Part shown: one piece after another, positions 35,321 through 42,979 of the stretch
Position numbering within the stretch: position 1 is the first letter of the stretch
How the letters are laid out: every line of letters begins with the position of its first letter
Assembly (NCBI GenBank): GCA_965262315.1
Contig: CBDHFJ010000125.1
Location: 1-62,065 of the forward strand
Reading direction: 5' to 3'
Length of the DNA: 62,065 nucleotides
DNA from: JBCCFK01 sp965262315
GTDB lineage: Bacteria > Actinomycetota > Acidimicrobiia > Acidimicrobiales > UBA8592
The notes under the pieces: generated by a model
The model's database searches: none
What the model was told of the DNA's origin: nothing
Seen by the model: only the letters and a program-made list of their open reading frames with translations
Position numbers and translations under genes: made by a program

Positions 35321-36622
35321 TCATGGTGTGCTCACCTCGTGGTCGCCGCTGCCATCGTCGGATGGCAACTCCGGTGTCTCACCTGGGTCGGTGTCCGCGC
35401 CCCGGGCGGGGCGCAACGCGGGAAGGTGGATCGTGAACGATGTCCCTTCCCCCTCGGTCGAGTCGACCGAGACCCGGCCGCCGTGGTTGGCCACGACATG
35501 CCGGACGATCGCGAGTCCGAGACCAGTCCCTCCACTGGCTCGACTCCTGCCGCGATCAACGCGGTAGAAGCGCTCGAAGACGCGATCGAGATCTTTTCTG
35601 GGGATGCCGATCCCCGAGTCCTGGACGACGACCTCGAGCTGATCGTCGAACGAGCGGGCCCGTACCGAGATCACCCCGCCATCGCCACCGATGTACTTCA
35701 CCCCGTTGTCGAGGAGGTTGTAGACCGCCGACGTGAGCTGCAGGACGTCCCCTCGGACCTCCAGCGGGCGGTCGGGCACGTTGATGCCGATCTCGACGTT
35801 GCGCTGCTCGGCCGCGGCGCGGACTCGGTCGTGGGCGGCGGCGATGGCCGATTGGAGCTTGACGGGCTCGAAGTCCTCGTCGGAGCCGTGCTCGATCCGG
35901 CTGAGCTGGAGCAGGTCGTCCACGGTGTGCGCCAGACGCTGCGCCTCCGAGCTCAGACGGCCGGCGAGGCTGGCGATCACCGCCGGATCGGTCTCGTCGA
36001 CCAGCGTCTCCGCCAGCAACGACACGGCACCGATCGGTGTTCGGAGCTCGTGGCTGATGTTGGCCACGAAGTCGCGGCGGATGGCGTCCAGACGCTCCTG
36101 CTCGGTGATGTCGTCGATCAACACCACCGCGCCGAGCTGCGAGTCGCCGCCGGAGATCGGCGACGCGGTCACGAAGAGCTTGCGACGGGGCGGTCCGTAG
36201 ATCTGGACTTCTCGCTCCCCGGCGACCCCGACCAGGGCGGCGTCGATCAGATCGTCGATCGTCTGCCCCACCACGGCCTCCCCGTGGCGACCGTCCTGGA
36301 ACGACGCGGCGAACGGGTTGTGGTACAGCAGGTTGGCGCGCTGATCGACCAGGATCACGCCGAGGGTCATCGCTGCGAGGGCGGCCCGGAACCGTTCGAT
36401 GTCCTCGTCGTCGGACCGGTCCGAGCCCGTGTAGGCGAGCACCGCACGGCTCAGCCGGGCCAGAGCCTCGTCGGGGGTGCCCGAGGACAGGCTCGAGTGC
36501 CCCTGAAGGCTGGTGGTCACGGCGTCGATGCGCCGCGAGACGTTCATCCGGGTCCGCGCGACCCACAGGCCGGCGATCGCCGCAGCGGCCAGCACGACGG
36601 CCAGCAGAATCATGCCGGTCAC
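35321..36622 (-). CDS. phoR: Sensor histidine kinase, PhoR/SenX3 type
   Basis: 433 residues: a single N-terminal membrane helix (residues 3-22) and no periplasmic domain, a PAS domain (~80-175, GVILVDQRANLLYHNPFA), HisKA with His191 in FVANISHELRTPIG, and the HATPase boxes (N-box DNGVKYIG, VQDSGIGIP, GGTGLGLAIV). This layout is that of mycobacterial SenX3, which senses phosphate through PstSCAB-PhoU instead of an external domain. GTG start 47 bases after the phoU stop. Confidence 0.92.
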   Translation of the reverse strand: MTGMILLAVVLAAAAIAGLWVARTRMNVSRRIDAVTTSLQGHSSLSSGTPDEALARLSRAVLAYTGSDRSDDEDIERFRAALAAMTLGVILVDQRANLLYHNPFAASFQDGRHGEAVVGQTIDDLIDAALVGVAGEREVQIYGPPRRKLFVTASPISGGDSQLGAVVLIDDITEQERLDAIRRDFVANISHELRTPIGAVSLLAETLVDETDPAVIASLAGRLSSEAQRLAHTVDDLLQLSRIEHGSDEDFEPVKLQSAIAAAHDRVRAAAEQRNVEIGINVPDRPLEVRGDVLQLTSAVYNLLDNGVKYIGGDGGVISVRARSFDDQLEVVVQDSGIGIPRKDLDRVFERFYRVDRGRSRASGGTGLGLAIVRHVVANHGGRVSVDSTEGEGTSFTIHLPALRPARGADTDPGETPELPSDDGSGDHEVSTP

Positions 36623-36669
36623 CGGAGGTCAGACTCCATGACCCGAGATGGGTTGCCAGGCATACCCGA

Positions 36670-37398
36670 TCACTCCGCGTCCAGCTCGCGGGCGCCGATG
36701 TCGGAGACCTTGCGGGCCGACGCCCGCACGGCGCCGGTGTGTTCGGGCATCCAGCCGTCGACCATGTAGACGACCCGCTCGCCCATGTTGACGGCATGGT
36801 CGCCGATGCGTTCGTAGTACCGACACACCAGCGCGAGCTGGACGGCCGGCTGGAGCTCGAGGCCGGTCTCGTGGTGGGTCTCGAAGATGGCCTGCACGGT
36901 CTCGGAGTTGAGGTTGTCGAGCCGATCGTCGATGTCGTCGAGCGCGGCGGCCAGGCCGGTGTCGCCCTCGACGTAGGAGTCCACGGCCAGCCGGAAGAGG
37001 CGGGCCGCCTCCTCCGACATCTGCACCAGCAACCCGCGAACCTTCGGGTCGATCGTGGTCCCGTAGATCCGGCGCGTGGCCTTGGCGATGTTGGTCATCA
37101 GGTCGCCCGAGCGCTCGATCTCGCTGTTCAGCCAGAGCGCGCTGGTGACCACCCGCAGGTCGCTGGCCATCGGCTGCTGGAGCGCCAGGACCTGGTAGCA
37201 CCGTTCCTCGAGCTCGATCGACATGGCGTCGAGGATGTCGTCCTCCTCGATGATCCGCTGGGCCTCGCCCAGATCACCCGAGAGGAAGGCCTCGGTGCCC
37301 CGCGGGATCGCCTCGGACACGCGACCGGCCATCCGCACGATGCCGTGGCGGATGCTGTCGAGTTCGTCGTGGAAGCTCTTGCGCAGATCCTCGGACAC
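36670..37398 (-). CDS. phoU: Phosphate-specific transport accessory protein PhoU
   Basis: 242 residues forming two PhoU three-helix bundles: a first with LRKSFHDELDSIRHGIVRMAG and QQPMASDLRVVTSAL, and a second with QAIFETHHETGLELQPAV and CRYYERIGDHAVNMGERV, whose acidic E/DxxxD metal motifs are kept. PhoU relays pst transporter state to the histidine kinase. GTG start 26 bases after the pstB stop. Confidence 0.92.
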   Translation of the reverse strand: MSEDLRKSFHDELDSIRHGIVRMAGRVSEAIPRGTEAFLSGDLGEAQRIIEEDDILDAMSIELEERCYQVLALQQPMASDLRVVTSALWLNSEIERSGDLMTNIAKATRRIYGTTIDPKVRGLLVQMSEEAARLFRLAVDSYVEGDTGLAAALDDIDDRLDNLNSETVQAIFETHHETGLELQPAVQLALVCRYYERIGDHAVNMGERVVYMVDGWMPEHTGAVRASARKVSDIGARELDAE

Positions 37399-37424
37399 GA
37401 ACGGCTCAGGTGGTCGGGTGACGG

Positions 37425-38324
37425 TCAGCCGAAGCGGCCGGTGACGTAGTTCTCGGTCCGCTCGTCCGCGGGGTTCGAGAAGATCGTCTCGGTGCTGTCG
37501 AACTCGACCAGCACGCCAGTCCGGGTGTCCGAGTGCGGGTTCACCTCGACGGAGTAGAAGGCCGTCATGTCCGACACGCGGGCGGCCTGCTGCATGTTGT
37601 GGGTCACGATGACGATCGAGTACTCGCTCTTGAGCTCCTGCATCAGTTCCTCGATGCGGGTGGTGGCGATCGGGTCGAGCGCCGAGCAGGGCTCGTCCAT
37701 GAGCAGCACGTCGGGGTTGGTGGCGACCGCACGAGCGATGCACAAGCGCTGCTGCTGGCCACCGGACATGCCGAGGGCGGAGCTCTTCAGGCGATCCTTG
37801 ACCTCGTCCCAGAGCGCAGCCTTGCGCAACGAACCCTCGACGATGTCGTCGAGGTCGGCGCCCTTCTTCGCCATACCCGAGATCCGTGGACCGTAGGCGA
37901 TGTTGTCGTAGATCGACTTGGGGAACGGATTGGGCTTCTGGAACACCATGCCGATCCGCCGCCGCACCTCGACCGGGTCGACGCGTCGGTCGTACAGGTC
38001 GACCCCGTGGTAGCGGAGGCCGCCGGTCACCCGGGCGGTCTCGATGAGGTCGTTCATGCGGTTGAAGCACCGCAGCACCGTGGTCTTGCCGCAACCCGAG
38101 GGGCCGATGAAGGCCGTGATCTCGTGTTCGCGAACCTTCATGGTCACGTCCTTCACGGCGAGGAAGTCGCCGTAGTAGACGTTCAGGTCGTCCACGTCGA
38201 AGACGACGTTGACGCCCACGCCCCCGGCGTTGTCCGCGGCCGTGTCATCGATGTCGACCTGGCTGCCACCGACCGACTGCTCGGCCACGTCGTTCACTGT
38301 GTCTTGCGATGTCGACATCATCAC
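37425..38324 (-). CDS. pstB: Phosphate ABC transporter ATPase PstB
   Basis: 299 residues: Walker A GPSGCGKTT, Q-loop VFQKPNPFPKSIYDNIAYG, signature MSGGQQQRLCIARA, Walker B LLMDEPCSALDP and H-loop VTHNMQQA. The ~40 N-terminal residues before VVFDVDDLNVYYG are acidic and longer than usual. Three in-frame ATG codons at the start; the first overlaps the pstA stop by four bases. Confidence 0.95.
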   Translation of the reverse strand: MMMSTSQDTVNDVAEQSVGGSQVDIDDTAADNAGGVGVNVVFDVDDLNVYYGDFLAVKDVTMKVREHEITAFIGPSGCGKTTVLRCFNRMNDLIETARVTGGLRYHGVDLYDRRVDPVEVRRRIGMVFQKPNPFPKSIYDNIAYGPRISGMAKKGADLDDIVEGSLRKAALWDEVKDRLKSSALGMSGGQQQRLCIARAVATNPDVLLMDEPCSALDPIATTRIEELMQELKSEYSIVIVTHNMQQAARVSDMTAFYSVEVNPHSDTRTGVLVEFDSTETIFSNPADERTENYVTGRFG

Positions 38325-39304
38325 CCTCGCTTCTTCTCGAAATGGTTACGCAGCAGGATCGCCGCCATGTTCAGGGTCAACACGAGCACCAGCAGGACCA
38401 CGATGGCTGCTGCCGCTGCGTTGAAGAACCCAGGATCGCGGCCCCGCTGCGAGACCCATGTCACGATCTGGATCGGTAGTGCCGTGAACCGCTCGTTCAG
38501 GTCGCCGAGGCTCCACAGGTTCGGGTTCCGCGTCAGACCACCACTGATGGCGCCGATCAGGATCAGCGGTGCCGCCTCACCGATCGCCCGAGACATCGAC
38601 AGCAGGCTGCCGGTCAGGATGCCCGGCGCGGCGTAGGGCAGGATCTGGGTGCGGATCACCTCGGACTTCGTGGCTCCGACGCCGAACGCACCCTCCTTGA
38701 GACCCGAGGGCACGGACCGGATCGCCTCCTGCGAGGTGATGATCACGATGGGCAGCACCAGGATGGCCAGGATCAGGCCCGCCGAGATCACGGTGGAGCC
38801 ACCGGTGATGTCGACCAGCCAGCCCAGCGGCAGGAAGCCGAGGATGGTGTTGCGTTCCACGAAGAGGAAGAGGCCGAGGAGGCCGTACACCACCGACGGG
38901 ACACCGGCGAGGTTGCGGATCGCCAGCTCGATGAAGCTGTTCAGTCGGCTCTTGTGGGCGTACTCCTCGAGGTACAGGGCTGCCGCGACGCCGGTGGGGA
39001 AGGCGATCACGGCCACGAAGATGCCGATCCAGATCGAGCCGTAGAGGCCCTGCTGGACGCCGAGCTGGTCGTCGATCGAGCGGGAGCGGAGCGTGCCCGT
39101 GAGGAAGCCGCCCAAGCGGTTGGACAGGATGTCCCAGCCGTCGCTGAGCACGTCCCAGACGAGCACGCCGATCAGGACGATGGAGATGAAGAGCGAAGCG
39201 CCGACGAGGAGACGGAAGGCGATCCCCCCGACGTCGGTCTTGGATCCCTGCGTGAGTTCGGCCGAGCGTCGTGCGTTCTCGCCGATGGTGGTTGGCGCGA
39301 CCAT
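38321..39304 (-). CDS. pstA: Phosphate ABC transporter permease PstA
   Basis: 327 residues, six predicted membrane helices, with the permease EAA-loop region LKEGAFGVGATKSEVI and the PstA blocks LAGVPSVVYGLLGL and MSRAIGEAAPLILIGA. Channel partner of PstC. Start overlaps the pstC stop by one base, and its stop overlaps pstB. Confidence 0.94.
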   Translation of the reverse strand: MVAPTTIGENARRSAELTQGSKTDVGGIAFRLLVGASLFISIVLIGVLVWDVLSDGWDILSNRLGGFLTGTLRSRSIDDQLGVQQGLYGSIWIGIFVAVIAFPTGVAAALYLEEYAHKSRLNSFIELAIRNLAGVPSVVYGLLGLFLFVERNTILGFLPLGWLVDITGGSTVISAGLILAILVLPIVIITSQEAIRSVPSGLKEGAFGVGATKSEVIRTQILPYAAPGILTGSLLSMSRAIGEAAPLILIGAISGGLTRNPNLWSLGDLNERFTALPIQIVTWVSQRGRDPGFFNAAAAAIVVLLVLVLTLNMAAILLRNHFEKKRG

Positions 39305-40248
39305 CAGTACTGCTCCCTCACTCGGGCGACGAATTTGTTCCCGATCAGGTTCAGGAGCAACGTGATGACGAAGAGGACCAGGCCGACGAAGAAGAGGCTC
39401 TGGAACGTGAGGCCCTCACCGACGACCGAGTCGGTGCCGCTCGCCAACGAGGCCATGGCCGCCGTCATGGTGAGGCTGCCGTCGTAGGGGGAGTAGGTCT
39501 TGATGGCAGCGTCGGCGGCACCGCCGGCCATGAAGACCACCATCGTCTCGCCGAGCGCTCGGGAGATCGCCACGATCATCGCGGCGACCAGCCCGGAGAC
39601 GCTGGCGGGCACCACGACCCGCAGCACGGTGGTGACCTTGCGGGCACCCATTCCGGCAGAGGCCTCGCGGAGGGCGTTGGGGACGGCTTTCATGGCGTCT
39701 TCGGAGATCGAGGCCACGAGCGGGATGGTCAGGATGCCCACGCCGATGCCGGCGGCCATGATCGAACCGCGGCCGCCCTCGCCGCCGATGTTGGCGACGA
39801 TGTTGGGGGCGATCCAGGAGAGGGCGAAGAAGCCCAGCACGACCGAAGGGATGCCGGCGAGGATCTCGAGGATCGGCTTCAGGATCCGTCGAGTCCCCGG
39901 CTTGGCGTACTCGGCCAGGTAGATGGCGGCACCGAGGCCGATGGGGGCGGCCACGACCATGGCGATGGCCGTGGTCCACAAGGAAGCCACCAGCAGCGTG
40001 GGCATGTCGTAGATGCCGCGGCGGGGGAACCAGCCGATCTCCCCCCACACGACGCCCCAGTCGACGTCGCGCATGAAGACCCACGCTTCGGAGAACAACG
40101 CGTAGATGATCAGGGCCGAGACGACCACCGAGAAGAGGGCGGCCCCGAACAACCCGTAGCGGATCACCTTCTCGCGCATGAGGCGAGAGGGATTGCCCGC
40201 GAGCTGGTCGATCGAGAGCCCTTCGGGTCGAAGCGACATGTCAGCCAT
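39304..40248 (-). CDS. pstC: Phosphate ABC transporter permease PstC
   Basis: 314 residues with six membrane helices and the PstC signatures LAGIPSVVLGFFAL, LREASAGMGARKVTTVLRVV and ISRALGETMVV. First gene after the hairpin that follows pstS. ATG at 40248; an in-frame ATG 9 bases later is an alternative. Confidence 0.94.
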   Translation of the reverse strand: MADMSLRPEGLSIDQLAGNPSRLMREKVIRYGLFGAALFSVVVSALIIYALFSEAWVFMRDVDWGVVWGEIGWFPRRGIYDMPTLLVASLWTTAIAMVVAAPIGLGAAIYLAEYAKPGTRRILKPILEILAGIPSVVLGFFALSWIAPNIVANIGGEGGRGSIMAAGIGVGILTIPLVASISEDAMKAVPNALREASAGMGARKVTTVLRVVVPASVSGLVAAMIVAISRALGETMVVFMAGGAADAAIKTYSPYDGSLTMTAAMASLASGTDSVVGEGLTFQSLFFVGLVLFVITLLLNLIGNKFVARVREQY

Positions 40249-40290
40249 GGCGTTGAAACTACTCCTTGGTGTGTCCGGCGTCGAAATGCA

Positions 40291-40326
40291 GCAGGAGCCG
40301 GGTCGAGGCTTCGACCCGGCTCCTGC
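40291..40326 (-). terminator. Perfect hairpin between pstS and pstC
   Basis: 16-bp perfect stem GCAGGAGCCGGGTCGA / TCGACCCGGCTCCTGC with a 4-base loop, 27 bases after the pstS stop. No U-tract. Likely attenuates read-through so that the binding protein is made in excess, or protects the pstS 3' end. Confidence 0.6.
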
Positions 40327-40352
40327 TCACGTCAGTCTTCGGTTCTGAACGA

Positions 40353-42401
40353 TCAGCCCAGACCGGCTTCGGCGGCGCTGCGGACGTCGGCCTTGGCGGC
40401 GTCGGTCAGCGGCACGTAGCCGACCTCTCCGACGGCCTGGTCGAGGCCGTCAGCGAGGTAGAAGTCAGTGAACGCCTGGAGCGCCGGGGACTCGGCGTAC
40501 TTGGCGTTGTTGACGTAGATGAACAGCGGGCGAGCGATGGGGTACTCGGCCGTGGCGATGGTGTCGGGCGTGGCCGCGATGCAGCCGCTCTCGCCGTCGT
40601 CCACCTGGAGCAGCTTCACGTCGGCAGCGTTGGCGGCGAAGGCGAAGCCGACCCAACCGAAGCTGGTGTCGTTGCCCTGGATGCCCTGCAGGATGACGTT
40701 GTCGTCACCGGAAGGGTTGTAGTCCGGGCGGGTCGTCGCATCCTGGCCACGCTCGTCGGCGAAGTCCTCGAGCACGATCTCGATGAACGAGTCGAAGGTA
40801 CCCGACTCTTCACCAGGACCGAAGATGGTCAGCTCAGCGTCGGGCATGTCGCCCGCGCCACCCAGCTCAACGCTCAGCGCATTGCCGTCAGCCCAGGTGC
40901 CGAAGCCGGTCGACTCGGGGCCGACCAGGCCGTAGATGTCGGCGAAGGTCACGCACTCGACCGGGTTGGCCGGGTTGGTCATGACGGCGATGCCGTCGAT
41001 GCCGACCTGGACCTCGGTGAACTCGATGCCGTTCTCGGCACAGGTCGCAGCCTCTTCGTCCTTGATGGCACGCGAGGCGTCGGAGATGTCGGTGTCACCT
41101 GCACAGAACAGGGCGAAGCCGTCACCGGTACCGGGACCGTCGACCGCGATGTTCACGTCGGGGTAGGTCTCGTTGAACAGCTCCTGGACACGAACCGAGA
41201 TCGGCTCCACGGTCGACGAGCCGGAGATGAAGATCTCACCGGAGAGGTCGGCGGGTGCAGCACCCTCGTCGGCGCCGTCGTCGCCACCCTCGTCCATCTC
41301 TTCTTCCATCATGTTCTCGCCGGCGTCCCAAGCGGCACGCACGGACGCCTTGGCGTCCTCGGTCAGGGCCACGTAGCCGACCTCGGCGGTGGCCTGGTCG
41401 AGGCCATCGGCCATGTAGAAGTCGACGAAGGTGCTCAGGGCCTCGGACTCGGCAGCCTTGTCGGTGTTCACGTAGATGAACAGCGGCCGCGAGATGGGGT
41501 ACTCGTTCGAGGCGATGGTCTCGGGCGTGGCGTCCACGCAGCCGCTCTCGCCGTCGTCCACCTGGAGCAGCTTCACGTCGGCAGCGTTGGCGGCGAAGGC
41601 GAAGCCGACCCAACCGAAGCTGGTGTCGTTGCCCTGGATGCCCTGCAGGATGACGTTGTCGTCACCGGAAGGGTTGTAGTCCGGGCGGGTCGTCGCATCC
41701 TGGCCACGCTCGTCGGCGAAGTCCTCGAGCACGATCTCGATGAACGAGTCGAAGGTACCCGACTCTTCACCAGGACCGAAGATGGTCAGCTCAGCGTCGG
41801 GCATGTCGCCCGCGCCACCCAGCTCAACGCTCAGCGCATTGGCCTCGGCCCAGGTGCTCACACCGGTGGACTCAGGGCCGACCAGGCCGTAGATGTCGGC
41901 GAAGGTCACGCACTCGACCGGGTTGGCCGGGTTGGTCATGACGCCGATGCCGTCGATGCCGACCTGCAGCTCGACGTAGTTGATGCCGTTCTCGGCACAG
42001 GTCGCAGCCTCTTCGTCCTTGATGGCACGCGAGGCGTCGGAGATGTCGGTGTCACCTGCACAGAACAGGGCGAAGCCGTCACCGGTACCGGGACCGTCGA
42101 CCGCGATGTTCACGTCGGGGTAGGTCTCGTTGAACAGCTCCTGGACACGAACCGACACCGGCTCCACGGTCGACGAGCCGGAGATGAAGATGTCACCAGA
42201 GAGGTCCATCATCTCTTCGCCACCGTCGTCGGCGGGCTCTTCGCCACCGTCGTCGGCAGGCTCTTCGGCGCCACCGTCGTCGGTCTGGGAGGCCGGCTCG
42301 TCGCCGCCCTCGTCGTCATCGTCACCGCCACATGCGGCCGCCACCATGGCGAACGACACCAGAATGGCCAACAACCAGGCCAATCGCTTCGAAACTCTCA
42401 C
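40353..42401 (-). CDS. pstS: Phosphate-binding lipoprotein PstS with two fused, nearly identical domains
   Basis: 682 residues. Lipoprotein signal with Cys24 (VAAAC) and an acidic EEPADDGG linker lead to PstS domain 1 (~66-365). A second acidic linker (~366-384) leads to domain 2 (~385-682). Each domain has the phosphate-binding blocks ISGSSTVEP, TDISDASRAI and GPGEESGTFDSF. The domains are offset by 319 residues; the DNA is identical over at least ~300 bases (40578-40880 versus 41535-41837), while the C-terminal ~100 residues of each differ. Normal PstS has one domain (~300-370). ATG start, about 60 nt after a promoter next to a PHO box. Confidence 0.92.
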   Translation of the reverse strand: MRVSKRLAWLLAILVSFAMVAAACGGDDDDEGGDEPASQTDDGGAEEPADDGGEEPADDGGEEMMDLSGDIFISGSSTVEPVSVRVQELFNETYPDVNIAVDGPGTGDGFALFCAGDTDISDASRAIKDEEAATCAENGINYVELQVGIDGIGVMTNPANPVECVTFADIYGLVGPESTGVSTWAEANALSVELGGAGDMPDAELTIFGPGEESGTFDSFIEIVLEDFADERGQDATTRPDYNPSGDDNVILQGIQGNDTSFGWVGFAFAANAADVKLLQVDDGESGCVDATPETIASNEYPISRPLFIYVNTDKAAESEALSTFVDFYMADGLDQATAEVGYVALTEDAKASVRAAWDAGENMMEEEMDEGGDDGADEGAAPADLSGEIFISGSSTVEPISVRVQELFNETYPDVNIAVDGPGTGDGFALFCAGDTDISDASRAIKDEEAATCAENGIEFTEVQVGIDGIAVMTNPANPVECVTFADIYGLVGPESTGFGTWADGNALSVELGGAGDMPDAELTIFGPGEESGTFDSFIEIVLEDFADERGQDATTRPDYNPSGDDNVILQGIQGNDTSFGWVGFAFAANAADVKLLQVDDGESGCIAATPDTIATAEYPIARPLFIYVNNAKYAESPALQAFTDFYLADGLDQAVGEVGYVPLTDAAKADVRSAAEAGLG
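40578..41837. repeat. 957-bp tandem duplication inside pstS
   Basis: Two copies offset by 957 bases (319 codons, in phase), each one complete PstS domain. Identity is complete from 40578-40880 to 41535-41837 and very high toward both domain N-termini, consistent with recent duplication or continuing gene conversion. Confidence 0.9.
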
Positions 42402-42507
42402 GGGATGTTCCCTCCTCAGCAGGGGTTACGGGCGCGCCCACGGCGGTGCGGGCACACAACGTCGGGGGGCACGCTAAGGAGAGTCGTTTGCATCGCAACG
42501 CCCCGGG

Positions 42508-42550
42508 ACTGAACCCTCCGTGAACAAAGATGAACCAGAGGTGAACGTGC
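42508..42550 (-). promoter_or_regulatory. PHO box (four direct repeats) upstream of pstS
   Basis: On the minus strand: GTTCACCTCTG, GTTCATCTTT, GTTCACGGAGG, GTTCAGT. The GTTCA cores (TGAAC on plus) start at 42510, 42521, 42531 and 42542, spaced 11, 10 and 11. This is the actinobacterial PhoP/RegX3 direct-repeat-unit layout (11-nt units starting GTTCA). Directly downstream lie TTGCGA (42493-42498), 16 bases, then TAGCGT (42471-42476), a good promoter. Confidence 0.82.
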
Positions 42551-42586
42551 TGGCCGTCCGGGACGGCGTCCCGAACTCGGGCCGCC

Positions 42587-42979
42587 TCAGGAAAGGGCGG
42601 CCCGCAGCACCTCGCCGTCGTGCGCGTAGGTCAACATCGCCGCGGCATCTGCAGCCGTGACCCACCGAACCTCGTCGACCTCGTCGTTGGGCCGGAAGGC
42701 CCCCTCCAGCACGGTCATGCGCCAGTAGCGGACCTCTTTGCTCCGACCCTTGCCGTCGACATAGCGCACCGTGGCGATCGGATCGCCCAGCTCGCACCGC
42801 AGCCCCGTCTCCTCCTCGACCTCGCGCAGGGCGCAGTCCTCGATGGACTCACCCTTGTCGACCTTGCCCTTGGGAAACGACCAGTCGTCGTAGCGCGGCC
42901 GGTGCACCAGGAGGATGCGCCCCGTGTCGTCGACCACGAGGCCGCCGCCGGCGCGCACGTGCGAGCTGCCGTCGCTCAC
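42587..42979 (-). CDS. Nudix hydrolase, MutT-like, coupled to ppk
   Basis: 130 residues from a GTG overlapping the ppk stop (GTGA). The Nudix box is complete: GKVDKGESIEDCALREVEEE then TGL, preceded by GGGLVVDDTGRILLVHRPRYDDWSFPKG. This matches the N-terminal domain of mycobacterial MutT1 (Rv2985), which lies beside ppk there too, but lacks its C-terminal histidine phosphatase domain. Possible substrates are oxidised nucleotides or diadenosine/inositol polyphosphates. Confidence 0.88.
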   Translation of the reverse strand: MSDGSSHVRAGGGLVVDDTGRILLVHRPRYDDWSFPKGKVDKGESIEDCALREVEEETGLRCELGDPIATVRYVDGKGRSKEVRYWRMTVLEGAFRPNDEVDEVRWVTAADAAAMLTYAHDGEVLRAALS

